Part shown: positions 1-6,495 of the stretch, one piece after another
Layout of the letters: each line of letters starts with the position of its first letter
Numbering within the stretch: the stretch's first letter is position 1
From: Polyangia bacterium
GTDB taxonomy: Bacteria > Myxococcota_A > Polyangia > Polyangiales > Polyangiaceae
Assembly (NCBI GenBank): GCA_030433055.1
Contig: JAUILJ010000278.1
Span: 1-8,803 of the forward strand
DNA length: 8,803 nucleotides
Reading direction: 5' to 3'
Made by a program: the position numbers and the translations under genes
Notes under the pieces: generated by a model
What the model was told of the DNA's origin: nothing
Databases searched by the model: none
The model's input: the letters and a program-made list of their open reading frames with translations, nothing else

Positions 1-455
1 TTTGACAGCACGTGGCGCCCTAACCCCCAACCCTCGACGCCGCCGCCGCTGATGTTGCGCGAGCCGATCACGACATCCGCGCCTTCATCCAGGGCGTTCA
101 GGAAGCTGGGGATGTAGTTAGGGTCGTGGCTCAAGTCGGCGTCCATCTCGAAGAACGCGCGGTAGGCTGGGTTCCCGAGCCCCAGACGAAACGCTTCGAG
201 GTACGCGGTTCCGAGGCCCGACTTCTCGGGACGATGCAACACGGAGACCCGCTCGTCCCGCGCGGCGATCTCGTCCGCCACTTCGCCCGTGCCATCGGGA
301 GATGCGTCGTCGACCACCAGCACGTGCGCCGCCGGTGCAACACCGAACACCGCCTGCACGAAGATGGGTAAATTGTAGCGCTCGTTGTAGGTCGGCGTGA
401 CGACCAGGCAGCCGGCACCCAACGTCTTGTGTTTGTCGCGCGCGGAATCAGACAC
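1..455 (-). CDS. Polyprenol-phosphate mannosyltransferase-like GT2 glycosyltransferase (3' end beyond window)
   Basis: This gene probably transfers a sugar (mannose from GDP-mannose in characterised relatives) to a polyprenyl phosphate on the cytoplasmic face of the membrane, giving a lipid-linked donor for membrane glycosyltransferases. The 151 visible residues follow the DPM1 pattern closely: VTPTYNERYNLP at residues 19-30, VVDDASPDGTG at 47-57, RPEKSGLGTAY at 75-85, the EMDADLSHDP metal and nucleotide site at 103-112, and IGSRNISGGGVEGW at 130-143. A GTG start at 453-455 was chosen because it is the first possible start after an in-frame TAG just upstream; no ATG is available and the ribosome binding site is weak. 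The frame is open to position 1, so perhaps 90 or more residues are missing. It lies 48 nt after the stop of the upstream same-strand gene, so the two are probably co-transcribed. The family is clear; the sugar is inferred. Confidence 0.93.
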   Translation of the reverse strand, partial: MSDSARDKHKTLGAGCLVVTPTYNERYNLPIFVQAVFGVAPAAHVLVVDDASPDGTGEVADEIAARDERVSVLHRPEKSGLGTAYLEAFRLGLGNPAYRAFFEMDADLSHDPNYIPSFLNALDEGADVVIGSRNISGGGVEGWGLGRHVLS

Positions 456-503
456 GAGGGTCCAGGGACACTAGTGGGGCCTCGGTGGCGGTCAAGCCCC
501 CGC

Positions 504-1631
504 TCAGTTGGGCACGACCTTCGCGCGGTCCTTGGGCGTCACCCAGACCTTCTCCAGGCGCACCGCGAGCTCGCGCTCATCGCCTGAGCCTGGATCCGTC
601 TCCGCTGGCCGCACGCTGGTGGGGTAGCTCAGCTCGAGCAGGTTCGTGCCCTTCTGCAAGACTCCAGCCGGCACCTGATACGTGTAGTAGCCCCAGCCCG
701 CGCCGAACTTCTGTACGCCCAGCGGTTTGCCGTTGAGCCGCGCCTCCACGTTCAGCGGCGCCAGTGCTTCGATCGCGTGGCCCGTGATTCGCACCTCGTA
801 CTGGTTGGCGGCTTGCGGGGCGATCGCGATCGCGATCACCGAACGCTCCCCAGAGCTCCAGGCCGCGCGGCGGTTCCCGTCGGCTTCATCGTCGTAGAAG
901 CCGCTGACCAGGTAAGGACGAGCGCTGGGCGTGCCGATGTTCAGCTCAGCGCTGTACCCCAGGGGCATGAGGCTCAGGTGAGTCAGCTCGAGCGCCGAGT
1001 CACCCATCGACACCAGCCCGATAGTGTTACCTTGCGGATTCAATTGGGCGGAGCGGATGACCCTCGACTGCACGCTCAAGCTGTCGCTGAAGGACATCAC
1101 GGTCAGGTCGCCACCGTTGAGCGTGAGTCGCAGGCGACAGCTCGGCGTGCCCGGCGCCTTGGCGCAGCGACCTCGCACCGCGACCACGTACTCGCTCGCC
1201 TTGCGCTGGAAGGCCTTCAAGTCGTACACGACGTTCGAGGTCGCGAGCACGGAGGCAGGCTCGGCGGTGGACGCACGCTGTGCCGGTGGAGCGACGCTGT
1301 CGGTGTCCACGTTCGCGGGTTCTTCCACGGCGCCGATCTGGGTCATGGTGACACCGTTCGGCAGCGGAGCTTCATACAGCCGCAGCGTGACGGAGCCCGC
1401 TGGTTCCTTGGGGGGCGGAACCTGAAACGCGTTCTGCCTGACCGGGCCGACGCTGGGCTTGCTGTCTTGCTGTGCGTCGCCGCCAACCTCGACCTCCACC
1501 TGCTCCGTCGGAGCAGGCCTGGTCGAGGCGTACTCGCCGTAGCAAACGGTGCCGAGTGCGCCGGCCAGATAGCAGGCTCCGATCACCACAGCACGGCCTT
1601 GTCGCCAGGGGTCCAGGGGGCGCGAAGTCAC
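504..1631 (-). CDS. Membrane-anchored exported protein of unknown function, possible beta-sandwich domains
   Basis: I do not recognise this 375-residue protein. It starts with GTG at 1629-1631, and no convincing Shine-Dalgarno sequence is seen. A short basic N-terminus precedes one hydrophobic segment at about residues 14-34, then a Pro/Ala/acidic linker to about 130. This fits a signal anchor with the rest outside the cytoplasmic membrane. Residues 134-230 look strand-rich and hold the only Cys pair (C156, C165), a possible disulfide. Residues 243-365 form a second module with SGFYDDE at 243-249, RAAWSSGER at 255-263, LNGKPLG at 299-305, GAGWGYYTYQVP at 310-321 and GTNLLELSYP at 328-337. That pattern resembles beta-sandwich carbohydrate-binding-like modules found with glycosyltransferases; this is from memory and tentative. 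It precedes the GT2 gene with a 48-nt gap and diverges from the sulfatase-fold gene, suggesting a role in envelope glycan assembly. Long open frames on the other strand here are GC-driven shadows. Confidence 0.85.
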   Translation of the reverse strand: MTSRPLDPWRQGRAVVIGACYLAGALGTVCYGEYASTRPAPTEQVEVEVGGDAQQDSKPSVGPVRQNAFQVPPPKEPAGSVTLRLYEAPLPNGVTMTQIGAVEEPANVDTDSVAPPAQRASTAEPASVLATSNVVYDLKAFQRKASEYVVAVRGRCAKAPGTPSCRLRLTLNGGDLTVMSFSDSLSVQSRVIRSAQLNPQGNTIGLVSMGDSALELTHLSLMPLGYSAELNIGTPSARPYLVSGFYDDEADGNRRAAWSSGERSVIAIAIAPQAANQYEVRITGHAIEALAPLNVEARLNGKPLGVQKFGAGWGYYTYQVPAGVLQKGTNLLELSYPTSVRPAETDPGSGDERELAVRLEKVWVTPKDRAKVVPN

Positions 1632-1658
1632 GCTCTGTGCTTACCGCGGTTCCGCGGC

Positions 1659-1662
1659 GGAG
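1659..1662 (+). promoter_or_regulatory. Shine-Dalgarno-like GGAG before GTG 1669
   Basis: A GGAG tetramer lies 6 nt before the GTG at 1669. It is the main reason for using this start for the sulfatase-fold gene; the in-frame ATG at 1792 has no comparable site. In GC-rich DNA a GGAG can occur by chance, so this is weak support. Confidence 0.4.
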
Positions 1663-1668
1663 TCGCGG

Positions 1669-4098
1669 GTGAAGCAGCGCTTTGGGGCGCGACCGGTGCA
1701 GGGCGTTTCGGGGGCGGTGCGTCCGTTTCGTGCGTCCCCAGCGGCTTTGCTGATATTGCTGGGCCAGGTGACCGCGACTTCTCCTGCCTCGATGCGTTTT
1801 ACCCGCCGTAGAGCCTTCTGGCGGGTGCTTCGGTTCTGGCTCTGGCTGGGATTTTGGTCGTGGCTTTGTGACGAGGCCTGGCTGCTGCTGTCCGTGGTAC
1901 CAGCGGGCGGTGGCCCCGCGTTCTGGCGTGGCGTGCCCGGCGGACTGTTCTGCGCTCTGTTGGCGGCGCTGCTGTTGGGCAGCGCCATCGCCGCGCTCTG
2001 GGCCTGGTCGATCGGCGCCCAGAGCTCGGCAGCTGTCGTTCGAGGCGTTGCCTCGCGGATCAAATCTTGGCTCGTCTCGGGATCGGGTGAGGAGCAGCGT
2101 GGCCGGCTGGCGACGTTCTACAGCCGCCTCTTGGCCATGTCGCTCTTCGGAGCTGCGTTCGTCGCCATCACGCCAGGGTTGGTGCTCGCCATCGCTCGTC
2201 CCATCAACTTCGCCCTGGTGCTCCTCGCGATCGTCCTGGGGCTCGGCGTGGGGGCAGCGTTGCTGCTGCCCTTACTCCGTCGCCTGAGCTCGTTCTGGCT
2301 TGGGTTGTGGGCTCGCGTGCCCGGGGCGCGCTGGCTGGTGAGCCACGTGTGGCACAACTTGCTCGTGCTGTTTGGGTTGGCAGTATGCACAGGGGTCGCG
2401 CTGCTGATCGTCTCCTGGGGGGTGCTCTCTCATCTCCCGTGGGCTGCGGTCTTGGCGCCGGCGCTGGCCCTCTTGCTCGCAGGAATTGCCGTGTGGATTC
2501 ATGGCCGGCTGACCCGTGTCCGACGTTGGCCCGGCTGGGTGCTGGGCGTTCTGTGCGTTGGGTGTCTCGTTGCCTCTGCATTCTCGGGGTTCCGCGTCCA
2601 GCAGGCCCAGGCCCTCACACGTCAGGCGCTCGGGGCGGGCCTGAACCTGGGTCAGCTCGGATCCCTGGTAGTCGCACAGGTGATGGACCCGGATCGCGAT
2701 GGGATCGCGTTCGGCTTCGGTGGTGGGGACTGTGCGCCCTTCGACGGCAAACGCTATCCCGGCGCCATTGACGTGCCCGGCAATGGCATCGATGAGAACT
2801 GCGACGGCGAGGATCTGGACCCCAAGCTGGCAGGTGATTTCCGCGGCCGCTTCGATTTCAAGCGCCCTGCGGCGTTCCCCGATCGGCCCAATGTGGTGCT
2901 GATCAGCGTGGACGCGCTGGCGCCGAGCCACATCGCCGCGTTTGGCGCGAACCAGCATGGCGAGCTGAAGGACATCGCGCCGCGCCTGAGCAAGCTCGAT
3001 GCCGAGAGCGTCTCGTTTCACGCGTGCTTTGCCCAGGGCCCCTCGACGCGTTTGTCCATGCCGGCGTTGTTCACGTCCCAGTACGACTCCGAGATCAAGC
3101 GGCGCCTTCGGGGCCGATTTCCGTACGAGATCATGCCGGAGAACCAGACCCTGGCGGAGTTGTTCCAGGCTCGCGGCTATCACACTGCCGCCGTGCTCCC
3201 GGAGCGCTACTTCCTGCCTTCGAACTGGCGCGGCCTCACCCAGGGCTTCAAGAGCATCGACGGTACTCCGTCCAACGTGCTCAACAGCAGCGTGCCCCAC
3301 AACGCGGAGCAGGTGACGGACGCGGCGATCGCGGTGTTCACGCCACGGGACTCCGAGGCAGAGCAACCCATCGACGCGAACGCCTGGGATCACCATCAGC
3401 CGCTGTTTCTCTGGACCCATTTCTACGACGCTCACTGGCCCCACGATCAGCCAGCCAGCGTGCCGGTGTACGGGGACACGGAAGAGTCGCGCTACGACGC
3501 CGAGGTCACCTTGGTGGACCGCCACCTGGGGCGGTTGCTCGACGCCATCGACGAGCGCCTGGGCCCCAACACGCTGGTGATCGTGACGGCGGATCACGGA
3601 GTCGGATTCGACAAGCCTCGTCACGCCAAGTACGGCTATGGGCACGATCTGAGCAGCGTCGTGCTTCACGTGCCGATGATGTGGCGGCATCGCACGCTGA
3701 AGCCGCACCGTGTCCAGACGCTCTGCTCGACTCTCGACATCCTGCCCACCTTGGCAAACCTCGTGGGGCTCAAGCCCAGGGCGGCGCTGAGGGGTACGAG
3801 CCTCGTACCGGAGCTACGAGGGCAAGCGCCGGAGCCTCGGGTGCTCTTCCACCAGTATTTCGTCCCGGAGCAGCAGGTACGTCACAGGGAGCCCTTGAAG
3901 CTCGTGGTGGCGCGGGACGAGCGGTTCAGCGTGCTCCTCGACCGCGATCACGGCGAGTACTCGGCCTGGGACTGGCGCGAAGACTTCCTCGAGCAGCGTG
4001 ACCTCTGGCCCGTGGGGGAGGACGCTGGAGCGGCGAAGGAACTCAATCGGCTCCAGCAGCTGCTTCAGCTCTACACCTTCCAGATGCGACGACGCTGA
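1669..4098 (+). CDS. Polytopic membrane sulfatase/alkaline-phosphatase-superfamily enzyme with MopE-like motif
   Basis: This is probably a membrane-bound hydrolase or transferase acting on a sulfate- or phosphate-bearing group of an envelope glycan or lipid. Residues about 45-308 hold roughly seven hydrophobic segments. A MopE-type metal-binding motif follows: DPDRDG at 340-345, GGDC ending at C355, and GIDENCDG at 373-380. The catalytic domain runs from about 405 to 790. It shows NVVLISVDAL with D415, THFYDAHWPHD, TADHG with D642 and H643, and YGYGHDLSS with H659, which are the expected metal ligands. At the nucleophile position I read GPSTRLSMPALFT, with T460 where sulfatases have Cys or Ser. 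This argues against a formylglycine sulfatase and allows a phospho-transferase type. GTG 1669 has a GGAG site. ATG 1792, giving a typical Arg-rich membrane start, is a serious alternative; third-position GC is about the same on both sides of it. The superfamily is secure; the substrate is unknown. Confidence 0.9.
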   Translation: MKQRFGARPVQGVSGAVRPFRASPAALLILLGQVTATSPASMRFTRRRAFWRVLRFWLWLGFWSWLCDEAWLLLSVVPAGGGPAFWRGVPGGLFCALLAALLLGSAIAALWAWSIGAQSSAAVVRGVASRIKSWLVSGSGEEQRGRLATFYSRLLAMSLFGAAFVAITPGLVLAIARPINFALVLLAIVLGLGVGAALLLPLLRRLSSFWLGLWARVPGARWLVSHVWHNLLVLFGLAVCTGVALLIVSWGVLSHLPWAAVLAPALALLLAGIAVWIHGRLTRVRRWPGWVLGVLCVGCLVASAFSGFRVQQAQALTRQALGAGLNLGQLGSLVVAQVMDPDRDGIAFGFGGGDCAPFDGKRYPGAIDVPGNGIDENCDGEDLDPKLAGDFRGRFDFKRPAAFPDRPNVVLISVDALAPSHIAAFGANQHGELKDIAPRLSKLDAESVSFHACFAQGPSTRLSMPALFTSQYDSEIKRRLRGRFPYEIMPENQTLAELFQARGYHTAAVLPERYFLPSNWRGLTQGFKSIDGTPSNVLNSSVPHNAEQVTDAAIAVFTPRDSEAEQPIDANAWDHHQPLFLWTHFYDAHWPHDQPASVPVYGDTEESRYDAEVTLVDRHLGRLLDAIDERLGPNTLVIVTADHGVGFDKPRHAKYGYGHDLSSVVLHVPMMWRHRTLKPHRVQTLCSTLDILPTLANLVGLKPRAALRGTSLVPELRGQAPEPRVLFHQYFVPEQQVRHREPLKLVVARDERFSVLLDRDHGEYSAWDWREDFLEQRDLWPVGEDAGAAKELNRLQQLLQLYTFQMRRR

Positions 4099-4116
4099 GC
4101 GCGCTTGCCGGACGAC

Positions 4117-4163
4117 AAAAAGAGGGCTCCCCGGCTCGGAGGGGGGGGAACGAGCCGGGGAGC
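4117..4163 (-). terminator. Intrinsic terminator for minus-strand transcripts
   Basis: A perfect 13-bp GC-rich stem (4126-4138 with 4151-4163) encloses a 12-nt loop. Read on the minus strand, it is followed by CCTCTTTTTG, a usable U tract. On the plus strand the stem is followed by GAAAGGG, so it is not a standard intrinsic terminator for the sulfatase-fold gene, although that gene's stop is only 27 nt before the stem. The nearest minus-strand gene ends at 4751, leaving about 590 nt of untranslated RNA unless another transcript starts inside the gap. Confidence 0.65.
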
Positions 4164-4254
4164 GAAAGGGTCACAGCCTCGAGCCGGAGGGGGGTCAGCA
4201 GGTAGGCTGTGATGAGTAGACGGCAGTAGCCGGGCGGAGGGGGGGTTGCCTCTA
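4117..4254 (-). ncRNA. Candidate structured RNA with three hairpins and C-rich loops
   Basis: Three consecutive stem-loops are visible. Stem A pairs 4126-4138 with 4151-4163 (13 bp). Stem B pairs 4171-4179 with 4204-4212 (9 bp). Stem C pairs 4217-4220 and 4222-4225 with 4247-4254 (8 bp, one bulged C). The stem sequences differ, yet each loop carries CGGAG plus a G run, starting at 4137 (CGG at the stem edge), 4185 and 4235, a spacing of 48 and 50 nt. On the minus strand the loops read as C runs ending in CTCCG, stem C comes first, and stem A is the terminator with its U tract. This is the shape of a small regulatory RNA or the 3' end of a long untranslated region. On the plus strand it would be a sulfatase mRNA tail with GGAGG loops. 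No convincing promoter was found, so strand and independence are uncertain. Confidence 0.35.
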
Positions 4255-4334
4255 GCCACCACCTGGGCTCGACCTAAGCACGCCTCGTGCCAGCCACAGA
4301 AGACGCGGTTTCGCGCAGTTATCGCGGCGCTACG

Positions 4335-4440
4335 TTTCAAAGTTGAAAGACTTGGGGCGTTGCGCCCGTGTGCGTCACTCGCGCCCCAAACTCACCTATT
4401 TGAGTGACGGAATTTCAACGACTTGGTGGGGCGTCGCGCG
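4335..4440. repeat. Imperfect direct repeat, two copies 71 nt apart
   Basis: The string TTTCAA, then GACTTGG, then GGCGT and GCGC occurs twice. The first copy has TTTCAA at 4335-4340 and GACTTGG at 4349-4355. The second has TTTCAA at 4413-4418 and GACTTGG at 4420-4426. The first copy has extra bases that form a short palindrome, TTTCAA-AG-TTGAAA (4335-4348). This may be a decayed duplication or paired binding sites; no function can be assigned. Confidence 0.45.
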
Positions 4441-4567
4441 GCTGCGTGGTGCCTCGGTGCCGCGCGTTCATCCTCAGGGGTGAGTTCCCTAAATATTCGA
4501 TTATTCGAGCATTTAGCCCCAATGTTTAGCTACGGCTCGGTCGGTTGGTCGAATTTGCGACCCAGTC

Positions 4568-4583
4568 CTTTCAGACCTGAAAG
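4568..4583. repeat. Tight palindrome CTTTCAG-AC-CTGAAAG
   Basis: Perfect 7-bp arms are separated by 2 nt, inside the AT-richer patch. The spacing is too tight for a good RNA hairpin and better fits a dimeric protein binding site. No flanking gene start lies nearby, so a regulatory target is not obvious. Confidence 0.45.
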
Positions 4584-4667
4584 CCGGAAAATACTGCCGC
4601 AAATTTAGCTGGTTGGCGGAACCGCCTGGGCGCTTGGGGCCCGAACTTTCCGCGTGTGCGGGGGGCG

Positions 4668-4683
4668 GCTAGCGTTCGCTAGC
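4668..4683. repeat. Tight palindrome GCTAGCG-TT-CGCTAGC
   Basis: Perfect 7-bp arms are separated by TT, 67 nt past the stop codon of the minus-strand membrane protein gene. On the minus strand it is followed by a C-rich run rather than a U tract, so it is not a standard intrinsic terminator. It may be a protein binding site or a 3'-end stabilising element. Confidence 0.45.
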
Positions 4684-4750
4684 ATTTGGGCGTTTCAATC
4701 CTGCAATTCACGGCTCGGTCAGGGGGGGCGAGACGCATTCGCTGAGACGT

Positions 4751-6382
4751 TTATCGCTGACCGCTCGGTTCGCTTTTCTCGCGCTGAAACAGCCACCAGC
4801 TGCCCTCATGGTCAACCAGGTGGATGCTGCGATCCGCCGCGAACAGGCGTGATGGATCCTGGCGTTGTCGTACCAGGAACCAATCGAAGAACGCTCCGTG
4901 GGTCTGCAGGCGGAAGCGCTGGGGAGTCCACTCCCAGCGATCCGGAACGGCCGGGGGGATCACGCCTCGGCCGTCGTACCGTGCCGGATCTGTATCCTTA
5001 CGGTAACGAATTGGGCTGTGGTTGAAGCCGACCATGTGGAAGGAGAGCCAGCCGCCCTTCTCCGCCTGGACCCAGGCTGGCAGATGGATGTACGGCGTGT
5101 TCCGCTTGCTGGACCCTGAGTGGTCGAACACCAGATAGAGCAGCCTCGGCGCTCGCGGTACGTGCTGGACCACGCGCTGGAAGTCCTGGGTGCTGCGATC
5201 GAAGGCATGGAACTGCTCCGCGACGAACAGGCCAAAGCGGCCAACGAACAGGCCTAGACCGAGCACGAAGGCCAGCCGGTAGGGCCACTGCCTCGGCATA
5301 TCGGGCAACACACCCAGCAAGATGAAGGCGCAAGCCGTGATCTCTCGCGGGTATACGTACCACCACACACCGATGCGCATCGGCAGCATCAGGTAGGTCA
5401 GGAGGTAGCCGCCGGCGAAGAGCAGAGGCAGGAGCGTGACACCGAACCCCCACCAGCGTTCGCGGGCGCTGCGGTGCCTGAGGCGGCCTTGCCACCAAAA
5501 CATGACGCTCGCCACGACAAGCGCCACCAGAACGGCTGAAAGCACGCCATCGACGCGCGCCATCTCCAGCTTGCCCGCAGCGCCAACGTAGTCACTCCAG
5601 AGGTGCTGTTGCACCTCCTGCATTCGTTCCGTATGGATACTGAAATCGAGTTTCCCGACGCTGTCGTCCTTCGGCCGCACGAAGGCGTAGAGGGCGAGCA
5701 GCCCGCATCCCCAGAGCAGCGGTAACACGACCGGTCTGATGCGTCGCGTGGCGGGGTACATGACGACGGCAGTACCTGCCACCGAGAGCAAGGTGAAAGG
5801 CAGCCTGAACACGTGGGTGAGGTAGACCGCCGTGATGCACGTGGCGAGGGCCATGCTGCGTTTCCGCGAGGGTGCATCGAGCGCCCGTAACGCCAGGCCG
5901 ACGCTCATCGCGTACAGGCCAATCGCCCCCATGTAGTTCAGAAAGCCCCAGTAGGTCAGGTTGCTCCACGCGAACACCACGCCAACCAGCCCCCAGAGCG
6001 GGCTCTTCTTCATCCCCCAGAACAGCACCGCCAGGCCCGCCGGCAGCATCCCGAGCATCAGCAGCGCCATCAGCTTCGAGGCGGTGGTGATGGGGACCAG
6101 CACCGCCAGTACCGCACCGAGCGCGTACATCGATATGTACGGCACCTCGATGGGGTGCAGCGTGAACTGTTCGTGGAAGTGGTAGCTGGGGTCCCAGTAG
6201 TGGCGCAGGATACTGGTCTGGGCGGCGTGAAACGGGAGGTCGGTCAGCGGCGGGTAGCGGGTCACCAGCAGGGGGTAGCCGAGCACGTACAACGTGAGGG
6301 CGATGGCGGTGGCGCCTACCAGGTTCGCCATGGGCCGCTCCCGCACTGCGCGCCACCGCTGGAGAAGCCATCGCCCGAGCAT
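4751..6382 (-). CDS. Multi-pass membrane protein, GT-C-like glycosyltransferase candidate
   Basis: This 543-residue protein starts with ATG at 6380-6382 (M18 is a possible later start) and ends with TAA. About ten to eleven hydrophobic segments span residues 20-387. A soluble domain of about 150 residues follows, containing YIHLPAWVQ at 431-439, FFDWFLVRQ at 498-506 and HLVDHEGSWWLF at 521-532. The first external loop after segment one holds PPLTDLPFH at 44-52. An acidic residue here (D48) is the usual site of the catalytic base or metal ligand in GT-C enzymes, which take sugars from polyprenyl-phosphate donors on the outer membrane face. Later loops carry LTHVFRLPF at 188-196 and a conserved-looking YPREI at 344-348. 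The GT-C assignment rests on topology and this loop, not on a close family match; a non-catalytic membrane protein is possible. It diverges from the GT39 operon across a 113-nt gap, suggesting joint regulation. Confidence 0.82.
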   Translation of the reverse strand: MLGRWLLQRWRAVRERPMANLVGATAIALTLYVLGYPLLVTRYPPLTDLPFHAAQTSILRHYWDPSYHFHEQFTLHPIEVPYISMYALGAVLAVLVPITTASKLMALLMLGMLPAGLAVLFWGMKKSPLWGLVGVVFAWSNLTYWGFLNYMGAIGLYAMSVGLALRALDAPSRKRSMALATCITAVYLTHVFRLPFTLLSVAGTAVVMYPATRRIRPVVLPLLWGCGLLALYAFVRPKDDSVGKLDFSIHTERMQEVQQHLWSDYVGAAGKLEMARVDGVLSAVLVALVVASVMFWWQGRLRHRSARERWWGFGVTLLPLLFAGGYLLTYLMLPMRIGVWWYVYPREITACAFILLGVLPDMPRQWPYRLAFVLGLGLFVGRFGLFVAEQFHAFDRSTQDFQRVVQHVPRAPRLLYLVFDHSGSSKRNTPYIHLPAWVQAEKGGWLSFHMVGFNHSPIRYRKDTDPARYDGRGVIPPAVPDRWEWTPQRFRLQTHGAFFDWFLVRQRQDPSRLFAADRSIHLVDHEGSWWLFQREKSEPSGQR

Positions 6383-6436
6383 TGCGGCCTTTTACTCCAA
6401 GGCCGCTCATCCTGTCTGTCGTACCGCTCTCGCCTC

Positions 6437-6470
6437 GGCGTTTTAGCGTGGGTTCCACGCGCAAAACGTC
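6437..6470. promoter_or_regulatory. Interrupted palindrome in divergent promoter region
   Basis: Inner arms GCGTGG (6446-6451) and CCACGC (6455-6460) enclose GTT. Outer arms CGTTTT (6439-6444) and AAAACG (6463-6468) continue the symmetry with small internal offsets, and 6437/6470 and 6438/6469 add a pair and a wobble. It lies in the 113-nt interval between two divergent start codons (6382 minus, 6496 plus), 26 nt before the plus-strand start. It is a plausible operator for a dimeric regulator of both units. Clear -35 and -10 boxes were not found. Confidence 0.45.
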
Positions 6471-6495
6471 TGGCATTTGTGGCAGGCTCCGCCCG

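Larger units (their letters stand above)
4532..4720. repeat. 11-bp direct repeat ACGGCTCGGTC (4532-4542 and 4710-4720)
   Basis: The same 11 bases occur in the same orientation at 4532-4542 and 4710-4720, and the core CGGCTCGG is seen again at 4132-4139 within terminator stem A. The copies are short, and in DNA of this composition could be coincidental, but they fall in a gap already rich in repeats. Confidence 0.35.
4099..4750. other. Convergent intergenic region rich in hairpins and short repeats
   Basis: This 652-nt gap lies between two convergent stop codons. I see no credible gene in it: the short open frames cross G runs and hairpins and have no recognisable protein character. It contains a minus-strand terminator and three G-loop hairpins (4117-4254), an imperfect direct repeat (4335-4440), an AT-richer patch at about 4485-4610, tight palindromes, and an 11-bp direct repeat. 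Smaller inverted repeats are GGCGG/CCGCC at 4615-4626 with a 2-nt loop, and CGTCACTC/GAGTGACG at 4373-4380 and 4402-4409 with a 21-nt loop. An interval this long and structured is more than two convergent genes need for termination. Confidence 0.7.

Noticed and set aside
820..837. Triple GCGATC repeat resembling the cyanobacterial HIP1 octamer
   Set aside because: It encodes the Ile-Ala run of the anchored protein and appears only here; codon repetition explains it.
777..1811. Plus-strand open frame of 344 residues
   Set aside because: It lies opposite the minus-strand anchored protein, is rich in Arg, Gly and His without domain character, and is a typical GC-driven shadow.
2272..3708. Minus-strand open frame of 478 residues
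   Set aside because: It is antisense to the sulfatase-fold gene, whose frame carries clear motifs; composition is Arg/His-rich with no recognisable domains.
4071..4340. Minus-strand open frame of 89 residues through the hairpin series
   Set aside because: It runs through three hairpins and G runs giving Pro-rich low-complexity sequence; RNA structure explains the region better.
4300..4420. Possible minus-strand -35/-10 boxes (TTGAAA, GATAAC) for the candidate RNA
   Set aside because: Spacers are about 11 nt for the good -35 match, and the properly spaced alternative has a poor -35 box.
4423..4608. Plus-strand open frame of 61 residues in the gap
   Set aside because: No ribosome binding site, no recognisable protein features, and it passes through palindromes.
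6471..6495. Possible sigma-54 promoter (TGGCA followed by GC)
   Set aside because: The spacing between the GG and GC elements is 8 or 12 nt rather than 10, and it is too close to the start codon.
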